A model generated the notes under the pieces. That model did no database searches. It had not been told where the DNA came from and saw only the letters and a list, made by a program, of their open reading frames with translations. DNA of 64,000 nt from Epiperipatus broadwayi (Eukaryota > Onychophora > Udeonychophora > Euonychophora > Peripatidae), in contig JAQFVV010000283.1 in the NCBI GenBank assembly GCA_028023455.1, positions 248,001-312,000 of the forward strand. Direction: 5' to 3'. Position 1 is the stretch's first letter; each line of letters opens with the position of its first letter. The position numbers and the translations under genes were made by a program. Shown in pieces: positions 47,576 to 58,630 of this stretch.

Positions 47576-48403
47576 CTCAAATTAGACATTGAAGCTAGTT
47601 ATTCATTGTTTTTCTCTCATCTTCAGCACTCATAAGGTTCTATATATTGTACCATTTACAATAGGTACAGACAGTTAGGTAGAGTTGGAAAAGCAGCTAT
47701 AATTTAAAAGAAATTAAATTTAGGTTAGTTTCTAGTATATAATTTAAATGTTATAGATAGTAGGAGTTCAAACTTAGTAGATAGGAGCTTATAAACATAT
47801 ATTAGATAGTTTGAACTCATTTTGAGATGAATTAAATATAAAATGATACAATAAATTATCTAAAATATAGTATTAATTTTAATTTATTATATTGAAAATG
47901 TTACAGAGATAGAATAGCTTAATAATAGCAGTAAATATTTTATATATGTTTAAGGTAATTATTTTGTTTAAAATATTATTTAAAATGATAAGGTAATTTA
48001 ATATTATTTTAAAGATACTGATTGTATCATATGATTAGGTGATTGTGAGTGAATATGTGTGCTTTCAGAAAGTTAGGGAAAGAAAACTTTAGTTTTAACT
48101 TGATAACAAAATTTGATACATAATAAAGTGTAGCAAATTATTCAGTTTAAAAAAAAATATTAGAAAATAATATTTAAACTTATTATTTTATTTAAGTGTA
48201 ATAATTTTTTTAAAATCAATTTTAGGTTATTTAAATAATAAAAATTGTTTTAACAAAAATATTTAATTTTAAGATAAAAATATCTAATATTTAAAATATT
48301 CAATAATTTGATATTTAATATTGATGACTCATAGTTTTAAAACTTAATTTTAAAAATCATTGATGTAGTTGTGTAAATTCACATATTTGTACAAGCAGCA
48401 TTG
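47576..48403. other. Very AT-rich DNA
   Basis: No gene or repeat family recognised. It could be the upstream part of an old solo LTR (see the promoter-like block at 48.4 kb). Confidence 0.3.
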
Positions 48404-48496
48404 GCCAATAAAATCATTGGTTTGAGACCAGTATAAAAAGAGAGGTTGAAGCCAGTCTAGACAGATTTTTTATATTAGTTAATTGTGTTTTCAGTG
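48404..48496 (+). promoter_or_regulatory. Isolated promoter-like block
   Basis: CCAAT (48405-48409) and its reverse ATTGG (about 48416-48420) precede TATAAAAAG (48432-48440), with TCAGTG-like initiator candidates near 48491. No coding exon follows. It may be a solo LTR promoter or chance. Confidence 0.3.
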
Positions 48497-49221
48497 ATTT
48501 CAGTGTTTTACAGTTTTAATTTGAAATTTATAACTATTTAATTTTTACTATAACAGTAGTAATTTCTTTTAAATTATTATTATTTTAATATAATTAGGAT
48601 AATTAGTTAAATAATGAATCACTAAATACCAAATTTCCATATCACTTTGTATACTTAAAACTTAGTTCAGGATCTCTATTTCTCTATGGAATGCAATAGT
48701 GACTGTTTAAATATTGTGAAGATGAAACTAGATATTAGGAACATTACTGCAACAAAACTGGAGTGGATTTACATAAGAATTTAGTATTTTTTATAGATAG
48801 AATGATTGAAATGAATGACTTTATTTCAAATGACTTTATCATATTGCAATGTAGCTAGTTTATTCAAAGTAATTAAGAGGAACCAGATATTCATTAAAAA
48901 TCATTTGTAATATTAAATTTGAAAAGAGAAAAAATTAAGACTCTGCCTGTGCTTTAAAACTGAACTTAAAAGTTCTTATGATATGATGAATGTCTGTTTT
49001 ATTATATGAGTGATAGTAATACCCATATTTGATTTGTTTTTAAAGAAATAAAAATGAACTTATATTTTAAGAATGATGTATTTAAAGATAAATTGAAGCA
49101 AAATAATTTTGAATGTCTTTTATGCCTTTTAAAGAATTTGCTATTGATAAAATCAATAAATAAATTATATTTTAACATAATATATCTGTAAATAATGAAA
49201 TCAAACTTGTCTTTTAAAAGG
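48497..49221. other. AT-rich DNA without recognised features
   Basis: Nothing recognised. Confidence 0.35.
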
Positions 49222-49232
49222 ATTAAAATTAT
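49222..49232. repeat. Target-site duplication of the full-length RTE (3' side)
   Basis: attaaaattat here is repeated exactly at 52534-52544, on the other side of the element. Confidence 0.9.
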
Positions 49233-49448
49233 CATCATCATCATCATCAACCATTATCAATCCACTGCAGGATGAAGGTATCTCCAAGTTTAATCCATCT
49301 TCTCTGATCTTTAGCTTCTCTTCTCCACAATACCCCTGCACATTTTCTTATTTCATCCATCCATCTCACATGTGGTCGCTTTCTGAGTCTTTTACAATCT
49401 TGTGGAATCCAGTTGAAAATTTCAATTGTCCATCTATTATCATCTCTT

Positions 49449-51518
49449 CTAGCAATATGTCCAGCCCAATTCTATTTTCAATCTTTTAATTTTTTCAATA
49501 AGGTCAGTTACACCTGTTTGTTGTCTTACCCATACATTGCATTTTCGATCTCTTCTTGTTACTCCCACCATACATCTCTCCATACTCCTTTGAGTGGTCT
49601 GAAGTCTCTGTATTGCTCTTCTATTAAGTGTCCAAGTCTCAGTTCCATAAGTAAGAACTGGTAAAACACATTTGTTAAAAACCATCCTTTTCAAACACAT
49701 AGGCATATTTTCTTTTAGTATCAAGTTATTTCTACCAAAAGCACTCCAACCAAGTTTAATTCTATGATTAATTTCCTCCATTATGTTTCCATCTGTATTA
49801 ATAATCTGACCAAGGTATTTGTAACTGTTAACTTCTTCTAATTCATCATAATCAATCTTTGTTTTCATATTTTGAGCAAATCGATTAAACATTACTTTAG
49901 TCTTTTTAATATTTATCTTTAATCCTACTTTTCTACTTTCATCTGCTAACTCCTGCAACATTTCCTGCAGCTCTGAAGCATTATTTGCAAAAACAACTAC
50001 ATCATCTGCGAAATCTAAATGACTTAAATACTCTCCATTTACTTTAACTCCTTTAGTTTCCCATTTTAATCCACAAAATACTTCTTGCAGCACTGCTGTA
50101 AAGAGTTTTGGAGATATGGAGTCACCTTGTCTTACACCTTTCTCAATGTTGATTTTTCTAGTATCATTATGTAATCTAATTGTTGCTGTTGCATTTTTAT
50201 AAATATTCTTTAAAATATGACAATATCCTGGATCTATACCTTGATGATCCAATGCTTTAATCACTGAAGAAATGTGTATAGAATCGAATGCCATTTCATA
50301 ATCTACAAATCCAAAACATAATGACAACTCATATTCATTTGTCTTTTCTATGACTTCTCTCAATACCTGGATATGATCTATTGTACTAAAACCACTTTTA
50401 AATCCAGCTTGTTCTCTTGGTTGGTAGAAATCCAAAGTTCTCTGTAGACGAGTTGTAATTATCTTGGTAAAAATTTTATATAAAACTGATAAAAGGCTGA
50501 TAGGTCTGTAATTTCTAATATCTTCTTTATCACCTTTTTTAAATATTAATATTATTATTGCATTCTTCCAATCTTCCGGTACATCTTTATCATTTAGACA
50601 TTTGGTATATAACTTTGCTAAAATTGTTTCTATTTCTTCACCTGCTTCTTTTAATATATCAATTATAATTCCATCATTTCCTGGTGCCTTTCCTTTCTTC
50701 ATACACTTAATTGCATGTCTCGCTTCTTCATTTACAATTCTGGGCAATTCGGAAGATGTAATAGATATAGGAGGTACTTGTTCTTTATTACTATATAATT
50801 CTTGATAAAAATCTTCTACCAATTTCATGACGTCATCTCTCTTTTTAGTAATAATTCCATCTTTTTTTCTTATTGCAGATATAAATTTCCTACCAATACC
50901 AAAATGTTGTTTAACATTTTTGAGACTTTTATTTTCTTCTACAGCTTTCCTTGCTATTTCACAGTTATACTTTCTTATATCATTTTCAACTCTTTTCCGT
51001 ACCATTTTACAAAATTCGAGATATTCAATTCTTTTTAATACATCATTTTTGTATATCTTCATATTCCTTCTTTTCTTCATAAATTCTCTAGTCTCAGTAG
51101 AAATTTTATTAGTCAATTGCTGCTTTTTTCTACCAGCTATGTTTGTTGCAGTTTTTAAAAGTGTATCAGTTATTTTCATATTAATTTCATTCAAATCTGT
51201 ATCATGTTCAAAATCTCCTAACACTTGAAACCTATTTGTAAGTTCTAATTTAAATTCATTACAATGTTTCTGAAGATTAGGAATATCAACTGTAAATATT
51301 GTTTTTCTTAATAATTTTTGTCTCTCTAGTTTTACATTAACACGTAACTTACACCTTACTAATCGATGATCACTTCTTGTGTTAAATTTATTAAGAACAT
51401 TACAATCTTGAAATATGTATTTTCTGTTAGTCAAAATATAATCCAATTCTGCTGTACCTTCATTTAGATGCTTCTGTGTCCATTTCCTTTTAACATTTTC
51501 CTCAAAAAATGAATTCAT
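49449..51518 (-). CDS. RTE reverse transcriptase with endonuclease C-terminus
   Basis: 689 codons without a stop. Residues 48-51 (RSDH) are the final endonuclease motif. RT follows: APGNDG near 270, FKSGFSTIDHI near 365, motif A FVDYEMAFDS near 402-411, motif B GVRQGDSISP near 460, catalytic FADD near 502-505, and a thumb region. It ends KIELGWTYC, where other copies read a WSWAGHIARRD-type segment. One extra base in an A-rich stretch (about 49.47 kb) shifts the frame, and the downstream 60-70 residues continue in another frame. It copies LINE RNA at a nicked genomic target. The ATG used is 12 nt after the TAA that ends the upstream frame. Confidence 0.85.
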   Translation of the reverse strand: MNSFFEENVKRKWTQKHLNEGTAELDYILTNRKYIFQDCNVLNKFNTRSDHRLVRCKLRVNVKLERQKLLRKTIFTVDIPNLQKHCNEFKLELTNRFQVLGDFEHDTDLNEINMKITDTLLKTATNIAGRKKQQLTNKISTETREFMKKRRNMKIYKNDVLKRIEYLEFCKMVRKRVENDIRKYNCEIARKAVEENKSLKNVKQHFGIGRKFISAIRKKDGIITKKRDDVMKLVEDFYQELYSNKEQVPPISITSSELPRIVNEEARHAIKCMKKGKAPGNDGIIIDILKEAGEEIETILAKLYTKCLNDKDVPEDWKNAIIILIFKKGDKEDIRNYRPISLLSVLYKIFTKIITTRLQRTLDFYQPREQAGFKSGFSTIDHIQVLREVIEKTNEYELSLCFGFVDYEMAFDSIHISSVIKALDHQGIDPGYCHILKNIYKNATATIRLHNDTRKINIEKGVRQGDSISPKLFTAVLQEVFCGLKWETKGVKVNGEYLSHLDFADDVVVFANNASELQEMLQELADESRKVGLKINIKKTKVMFNRFAQNMKTKIDYDELEEVNSYKYLGQIINTDGNIMEEINHRIKLGWSAFGRNNLILKENMPMCLKRMVFNKCVLPVLTYGTETWTLNRRAIQRLQTTQRSMERCMVGVTRRDRKCNVWVRQQTGVTDLIEKIKRLKIELGWTYC

Positions 51519-51530
51519 AATATAAAGTTT

Positions 51531-52022
51531 TTATTTTTCTGCAAACTCCACAAGTCTAGGTCCTCTCTCATTTCTATTACCATAACCAAAATTACCTACA
51601 GCAATTTCATCTTTCATTTGTCTACCAATTCTAGCATTAAAGTCTCCCATAACAATTTTAAAATGTTGTTTACTCTGATCAAAAGGCTTTTGTACATCCA
51701 TATAAAAATTTTCTACTACTTCATCACTATGAGAACTTGTTCGGGCATAAACCTGAATTATCTGCATTTGGTATCTGCTATTAAGTTGTATAACTAATCT
51801 TGCCACTCTGTCTGATACACCATCAATCTCCTCCACAATATTGTTCTTCCACTTTTTATTTATAATGAATCCTACTCCACTTGTATTTCCAATATGTGTG
51901 CCTTTATAATAGAGTATATGTCCACTTTTTAAATCAATTGTTTCTTCTCCTTTTCTTCTAACTTCACAAAGTCCAATAATGTCCCATTTAATATAAGACA
52001 GTTCTTCTTCTAATTCTTGCAA
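51531..52022 (-). CDS. RTE apurinic-like endonuclease, N-terminal part
   Basis: About 163 codons in the same frame as the RT ORF, separated from it by one TAA. Motifs: WDIIGLCEVRRKGEE with the catalytic Glu, VGFIINKKWK, YARTSSHSDE, and VMGDFNARIG with the catalytic Asp/Asn. The last SDH motif lies beyond the stop, so the stop cuts the endonuclease domain itself. A TTG at 52022 is only the first open codon; the real N-terminus (TYNCRSLSSEE) is one frame away at 52023-52075. The enzyme would nick the insertion target. Confidence 0.85.
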   Translation of the reverse strand: MQELEEELSYIKWDIIGLCEVRRKGEETIDLKSGHILYYKGTHIGNTSGVGFIINKKWKNNIVEEIDGVSDRVARLVIQLNSRYQMQIIQVYARTSSHSDEVVENFYMDVQKPFDQSKQHFKIVMGDFNARIGRQMKDEIAVGNFGYGNRNERGPRLVEFAEK

Positions 52023-52207
52023 TCTTCTTCACTTGAAAGTGATCTGCAGTTGTAAGTACCTAAATAAAAAGTCATCATCAAATGGCAGCCTGGGTCCACA
52101 ATCAGGGGATTCTTAGCACGCTCCACCTTCGGCCCCCAACCGCTGCCTTGGTTGGTGACTTTGCAGCCTCCTGGGAATAAGGGCCATGCTTTATTTTTGT
52201 CTGTCAT
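52010..52207 (-). pseudogene. RTE N-terminal segment, out of frame with the rest
   Basis: An ATG at 52207 opens 65 codons starting MTDKNKAWPLFPGG and ending GTYNCRSLSSEED plus CKN before a stop. GTYNCRSLS is the first endonuclease motif (Asn for metal binding). A single missing base after SSEE throws it out of frame with the main endonuclease region. The same base is missing in the 4.5-5.9 kb copy. Confidence 0.75.
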
Positions 52208-52533
52208 AATTGTATATATGTATTGGAAAAATATTTATCATTTACACAAACATTCATTCTGCCTTATCAGGCACTGAGAAGAAAGACCATGGTGTTTCTT
52301 GATCTTAAACTCAGAGGTAAAAAGCCAATAAACTCACCACACTGGCTTATGCATGTTGGTGAGCAGCCCATCCATGTTTGTATACTATATAAATAATCAC
52401 ATAGTAATAACAGCTGCAACGACAAGAACATATGGAGTGGACATTAGGAATTTGCCCTGCTCGGTTCCTTTAAGGCCTCCAAGAGGAATCAAAGGGTCTC
52501 CTTTCAGTTAAGAGCAAACTCCTTTCTGCAGCC

Positions 52534-52544
52534 ATTAAAATTAT
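52534..52544. repeat. Target-site duplication of the full-length RTE (5' side)
   Basis: Second copy of attaaaattat. Confidence 0.9.
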
Positions 52545-53335
52545 ATATGTGAATAAATGACTGAATGATATAACTGTCTTTTTACCTGGAAAAGAAAAAT
52601 ATTTAGTGATGATATATTTTCAAGAAAATAAAAAAATTGTATTTTTCTTAAAAGAAATATTTATTTTAATTCATAATAATATGTCTGTTGACAAATATAT
52701 TAAATAAATAATTCACATTATATAATATCTGCTATTAATGATTGTAAATAGTTTAAAAAAATTACAACAACAAAAAAAAAACTAAAGGAAATTTTCTGCT
52801 ACTCATTACAATAAATATATTTTTTAACTTGTTAAAAATTAATTTAAAAATCAACTTTGTTTTATTCATTGTTCATATTATTAAAATGTTTTTATTTGAA
52901 AAACAATTGGAAACATTGGACTTGGAGTGTGTTCATTTAAATTGTTTTTTTTTTTTTATAGTTTTTTTATTTAAAAAGTAAAATAAATCTCTTATACTTT
53001 TCCTTTAGACTCAAATCATCTATGATGAAAAAGGAAAAGTAAAGTGGAGTTTAGAGTAATTTTGTGCAGTCAACACATGCTTCCAAATTACTTGATGCAA
53101 AACAAACTGGTGATGCCTTTTATTTTTAGACTTTTGTAAAGAAAATAGAAAACAATTATCAGATGGGTGATAGTAATCAAAATAAATAAGAAATACATTT
53201 CATTTTAATTTTTTTTTTAATTTGTTGTTGTTTCAAAACTAGCCATCTTATATTTATTTGATTTGTAATTTGTATTTAATGTAGCTTACAATTAAACCAC
53301 TAAACATCACTTGCTTACACAAGCTGTTTTTTCAG
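52545..53335. other. AT-rich DNA without recognised features
   Basis: Nothing recognised beyond poly-T and poly-A runs. Confidence 0.35.
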
Positions 53336-53526
53336 AAGCAAAACTCTCCATAGAGTAGTATCACTCAGTGCAAACCATAGTCAGCATTGGATGCAGGAAA
53401 ATGGTCTGGGGATATTGTATGAGTAGTTACTAGATAGGGATTTTATGCATAAACCTTTCTGAATCCATTGATTACTCTGACTTGCTCTGAATGACTCTAC
53501 TGGATGGAGAGTTTTGCCTCTGTGTA
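53336..53526. repeat. Short internally deleted foldback of the 54.97-kb family
   Basis: The ends gcaaaactctccatagagta and actggatggagagttttgc are inverted repeats. Inside is the family segment tggggatattgtatgagtag, tagggattttatgcat. Confidence 0.7.
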
Positions 53527-54319
53527 GCTGACAATTATTGTTTTTATAAAAGTCAGCAACACTTTTACAATCCACCACTTTTCTCAATCCTTCTCGTTGT
53601 TTAAAAGTCAAATAAAGAAATTAAAAATGTATAAAGATAAAGAATAAAAATGCCAAATAAGTCTGTCAGTTACAAATAAAAAGTGGTTATTTGAAATTCT
53701 ATAACAATTAATTTTGCAATTTAATATTAAGTAATATTACAAAAATTCAAAAGAAATCTTGAAAAAACTATCTCTCCAACTCCCCCACTTTCTCTCCCAT
53801 TTTCTCAAAACCAAAAAAGAAATTGAAAAGATAAATAATACTAAAGTTCACAACAAAAAGGTTTTAGATTCCAGATTGAACTTATAAATTATATAGTTAT
53901 AATATTATGATAAATCTTTTTTCCAAATCAAAACAATCTTCAATTGGTCAATTTTTAGTCAGCACAGTATTTCTTCATGCCATTACAGCAGTGTTTAAAG
54001 ATTCAATTAAAGAGAAAATTGAGTGTAGATAGCTGAGTAGAATAGTACCAACTAATTTTATCTTCATCAATGCAAATACATATATCTGCTGATTTCTTTC
54101 AAATAAAAATAATAAAGTTTCACTGATTATTTACATATTATGTAAATCACGTCACAAAATCTAAAGTTAAAATAAACCAATAGAATAACAATCTGTTGCT
54201 AAGCCAATCTCAGTATATAATAAAAGAAACCATTTATTATCCATTGATAATTTTTTGATAACAGATTACTAATATTCTATTGATTTATTAGAGATTTGAA
54301 TATAATATATATATATATA
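53527..54319. other. AT-rich DNA without recognised features
   Basis: Nothing recognised; TA tract at its end. Confidence 0.35.
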
Positions 54320-54420
54320 ACTATTAAAAATCAGCCAATAATTAGACAATCCTACTATAGATAACAATCAACAATTTCAAACTGTTGTCAAGGCAACCAT
54401 CTTTTAACAATAAAGGTAAA
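54320..54420. repeat. Single arm of the 14.28-kb MITE
   Basis: Shares caatcaacaatttcaaactg and ttgtcaaggcaacc, preceded by a TA tract. Confidence 0.7.
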
Positions 54421-54969
54421 ATCACTCCCACCTTTACTTATTTATATCATATATATATATACAGAGTGATGAACAGGAATAATCAGCAATTAGGAGTTTA
54501 TTCCAATGAAGTTGCCCATTATAGCTAGTAAGAACAGTTGAGAAAAATATGAACAGATAACCTCAATCTTAATTGTCTTTATATATACTTATTAGAAAAG
54601 ATTTCTCTTTGTACTTTACATTATAAAGTTTCTTATTTAATTAATATGAACAGTCTAGTGATGCTCAAATCTTTCATAAGAATAATTGAAATAATTGGCC
54701 ACTATAGGTTAGACATATTACTCTTATAGATCAAGGGTCCATGCTTGGCACATCAATGATTATCAATGGCACTCAGAATGAATTGAAATAGTAAAAAAAT
54801 ATATTTTAATAACATCATCTTTTTTATTTTTATTTTCCCGTTCAACATTGAATTTACGTTTAAATCATTATTTCTCAAAAAACAATACACTTGAGTTCAT
54901 TTAAAAGATATTTTTGTTTGCAAGCAAAATAAATTCTACATATTCACATTTTATTTCTGATAATATTAA
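54421..54969. other. AT-rich DNA without recognised features
   Basis: Nothing recognised. Confidence 0.35.
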
Positions 54970-56113
54970 AAAATAGGCACAATTCTCTCCATACAGTAGT
55001 GCCACTCTAAGCAAGACAGAGTAGTCAATGGGTGCCTGAAGGCTTGTGCATAAAATCCCTATTTACTACCTACTCATCCAATATCCCCAAACTAGTTTCT
55101 GGCTTATGACCTTCATCAGTGCACTGCACCTAGATCTTAGGATCTAATGCAACCCTCCAGCATCCACCTTTTATCTCTACATAACTACTAAACTATGAGA
55201 ATAAAAATTGAAAACACAGATATTTTCAATCTAAGCTTAATAGCTTATATAGTCATATTGGTCTGAACTCAGTTCAGCACCCATACATTTTGGTGTCTTT
55301 GGCTCTTTTACAACCATAGCCACCATCTTCCTATAAGGAAGAATTGGTATTAAACCTTAAAACATCACATGATCACTATCTTCCATGCTTGCTCATACCT
55401 GTTGTTAAAATAGGCAAAAGTCTCTCCATACAGTAGTGCCACTCTAAGCAAGACAGAGTAATCGATGGATGCCAAAAGGTTTGTGCATAAAATCCCTATT
55501 TAATGCCCACTCATCCATTATCACCAAAGTAGTTTCTGGCTTATGGCCTTCGTCAGTGAGGAGCATTGGATCTGAGAGCACTGCACCTAGATCTTAGGAT
55601 CTAATGCAACCCTCCAGCATGCATAGAAGATAGTGATCTTGTGATGTTTTAAGATTTAATACCAATCCTGCCTTATAGGAAGGTGGTGGCTATGGTTGTA
55701 AAAGAGCCAAAAACACCAAAAATGTATGGGTGCTGAACTGGGTTCAGACCCATATGACTACATAAGCTATTGATCTTAGTTTGAAAATATCTGTGTGTTT
55801 TCAATTTTAGTCTAATAGTTTAGTAGTTATGTAGAGATAAAAGGTGGGTGCTGGAGGGTTGCATTAGATTCTAAGATCTAGGTGCAGTGTTTCCAGATTC
55901 AAGGCTCCTCAGTGACGAAGGCCATAAGACAGAAACTAGTTTGGGGATATTGGATGAGTAGGCATTAGATAGGGATTTTATGCACAAGTCTCCTGGCATC
56001 CATTGATTACTCTGTCTTGCTTAGAGTGGCACTACTGTATGGAGAGAGTTTTGCCTATTTTAACAAGTTATGAGCAAGCATGGAAGATAGTGATCATGTG
56101 ATGTTTTAAGGTT
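54970..56113. repeat. Three units of a ~440-460-bp repeat, two inverted to the third
   Basis: Minus-oriented full unit (54975-55417), minus-oriented partial unit (55430-55622), then plus-oriented full unit (55622-56113). Terminal landmarks: actctccatacagtagtgcc at one end and aaacatcacatgatcactat at the other. The last two units form a head-to-head inverted junction near 55622. Other copies: 20.88, 53.34 and 60.69-61.55 kb. Confidence 0.85.
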
Positions 56114-56251
56114 TAATATTAAAAAATGAAATCGTAATCCAAATAAAAAGTTTATGTTGTTAATTCTAGAAAGCCATTTGTGGTAGTTGAATGGTAAATA
56201 ATCGATGCTCACTAGTGGCATTTCTTTCAAAAAAGAGATTCTATTACCATA

Positions 56252-58060
56252 TTGACTGAGAGATTCCTAAAATATACCACAGAAGACAAAAACATGATAT
56301 TCGCTCTTTTCAAGACTCTTGGACAAATGAATATGGATTTGTTCAGCAAAAAGATCATGCAGTGTGTACATTATGCTGTGAAAGTATTGTGTCGTATCTC
56401 AAGTGTACAAAGTCATTATCAAACAAAACATCTGTTCATGTTTAAAAACTCAGATGAGAAAAGTGAAGCTATAAAAAGAGCTGTTTCTGCCTTTAAGAAA
56501 CAAACTACTTATTTTAGTCAAATAATTGGAACCTAAAATAAAGCCACCAAATGTAGTTATACAATTGCTCATTGTGTGGCTTCGAAAGACAAACCTTTCA
56601 CAGATGAACAATTCATCAAAGGAACGTTTTTGAAAAGTGCTGAAATCTTATTCAGTGATCTACCAAATAAACAAACAATACTGTCTCGAATTTGAGAAAT
56701 ACCAGCTTCTACAAGATCAATTCAAAAAAAATAACTGACATGGTTGAAGATGTAACACCAAGTCAGAAAATCAGTTTACAACAAGCTGTTGCATTCAGTG
56801 TTGCTGTTGATGAAAGCACTGATGTAAATGATATAGTGCGCTTAGCAATAGTTGCCTTATATTGTGTCAACAATCATATTTATGAAGAATTATGTTGCTT
56901 GATTCCTTTTATTGGTACAACAAAGGGACGACATTTTCACTGTATTTTTCAATTATTTTGAAAATCATAAAATTAACATAAATAAAATATTTAGTGTTAC
57001 TACTGATGCCAGCTATACAATGGTCGGAAAGGAAAAGGGATTTGTTAAACTTCTTGAAAATCATATTAAACTTCGAATGTTGAGTTTCCACTGCATTATA
57101 CATTAGGAAAATTTAGGGGCAAAAATCTTATCACAATGCTTGAATTCTGTAATGGACACTGTCATTAAAATGATTAATTTTATAGTTTCTTGTTCTTCAT
57201 TAACATATAGGCAATTTAAATCCCTTTTGCAAGAAATGAATAGTGCATATACAGACCTCCCTCTATACACCAATGTTCATTGGATTAGTCAAGGTAATGT
57301 CTTGAACAGGTTTGTATCATGTCTAAAAGAAATAAAGATATTTCTTGATGAAAAAAACATTATTCGGAAATAAATGATGAAGACTGGCTATGCAAATTGA
57401 TGTTTCTTACTGATATAACTCAACATCTGAATGAGTTAAACTTGCATTTGCAAATGAAGGGTCAAACAGTACTAAAAAAGTTTGAATATTGGAAAGGATT
57501 TGCATCAAAATTATATATATATATATATTGCTGTGATATTACCACTAACACCTAATTACTTTCCAAATGTAAAGACCCATGCAAATCAATTTAATGTTAA
57601 CAAAGATGAACTTCAAAAATACACTGAAGCTCTCAGAGAAGAATTTTCCAAATGATGTGAAGACTTACAAATACACACACCCATATTTTCTTTCCCCATC
57701 AAACCTGACTTAATTGATTTAAAGATGACTCCATTTGATTTATCTCTTTTTGAGTGGATGGATATTAATAGTTTTGAAATGGAATTAATCGAATTATTGT
57801 CATCAGAATTGTGGAAAACTAAATTTGTAGAATTGTGGAAAACTCTTGAAGGGAACTGTCTAGAAAAGTTAGCTGTCATTCTCAATTGTTGACATCATTC
57901 CCTCAAAAATTTAATTCTTTGAAAAAAACTGCTTGTACTCTTCTTTCAACATTTTGTGCAACTTACTTATGTGAACAAATTTTCTCATATATGAAAAATA
58001 AATACTGTTCTGTTAGCATGTTGAAACCACTTGATGGGTTGATCCCATCCAAACACATAT
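56252..58060 (+). pseudogene. hAT transposase pseudogene, GTF2IRD2/Charlie-like
   Basis: In broken frames it follows the whole protein. A zinc-finger region has SSVQSHYQTKH (about 56.40 kb), then FTDEQFIKGTFLKSAE. A core contains AFSVAVDESTDVNDIVRLA (56.79 kb) and FSVTTDASYTMVGKEKGFV (57.0 kb). HCIIH (57.1 kb), LYTNVHWISQGNVLNRF (57.26 kb) and FLTDITQHLNELNLHLQ (57.4 kb) follow, then a C-terminal dimerisation remnant with TYLCEQIFSYMK-like and MLKPLDG sequence (57.95-58.04 kb). These match the hAT-derived C-terminus of GTF2IRD2 and related Charlie elements. At least four stops or frameshifts and a TA microsatellite inside (57.51 kb) rule out function. TIRs were not identified. Confidence 0.8.
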
Positions 58061-58443
58061 AAATATACCATTTAGTGGGTCACAGTCAAACCATGTAGCC
58101 GCAACTTTTTTCTTCTGTTGTAACTAACGGCTTGCTTTGTCTTGCGCAGTTTTGTGTGAGATGCACACAATACTATCTTTTAGCAATGTTAACACTTCGC
58201 TGCCATACCATTTCAGAGCAGGTGGATTTAAAGTTTGCAGAACCATTGCAATCTGCATTCAAAAATTAATTACGGTACAACTTACCTAACATAGTATTAA
58301 AATGTAATAATTATAAGCCCATTACCCCGTGTCCAAACCCAACAGTTAAAGTGTAAATAATTAGAAAAAGTTACAGGAAACCACAATTTCACTGTTCTCC
58401 CAAAAAAAGTCATGGTTCATGAGAACGACTACAAGAATTAAAA
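58061..58443. other. Flank of the hAT pseudogene
   Basis: No gene recognised. Confidence 0.3.
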
Positions 58444-58630
58444 TGTCTGACTAAGATTTCTCGTAGTTATATCCAGAGACAAAAAAAAATTGTAAAAAGA
58501 ATCCTTTCTTAATCGTAAAAAACAACAACAACAAAACTGTCTGACTAAGATTTCTCGTAGTTATATCCAGAGACAAAAAAAAATTGTAAAAAGAATCCTT
58601 TCTTAATCGTAAAAAAAAACAACAACAAAA
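58444..58630. repeat. Tandem duplication, 94-bp unit
   Basis: Two near-identical units start tgtctgactaagatttctcg at 58444 and 58538 and end in (CAA)n-rich sequence. A diverged third relative lies at 59153-59215. Confidence 0.9.

Larger units (their letters stand above)
49233..52533 (-). mobile_element. Full-length RTE-clade LINE with intact TSD
   Basis: A 3.3-kb element on the minus strand. The 5' end is at 52533, followed by a 5' UTR of about 300 bp, the endonuclease-RT coding region, a short 3' region and an (ATC)n tail (49233-49250). The exact 11-bp TSD (attaaaattat) shows a recent target-primed insertion. Four other copies in the window (4.5, 32, 42 and 46 kb) lie in the same orientation. 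Coding is split by one missing base (about 52020), one TAA (51531-51533) and one extra base near the C-terminus (about 49465-49480), so this copy does not encode a continuous protein. Confidence 0.9.

Noticed and set aside
50602-51228. Plus-strand frames opposite the RTE RT gene
   Set aside because: Antisense shadows of the minus-strand RTE coding region.
56252-58060. Domesticated GTF2IRD2-type host gene
   Set aside because: Several stops and frameshifts plus a microsatellite within the coding region; simplest reading is a dead hAT copy.
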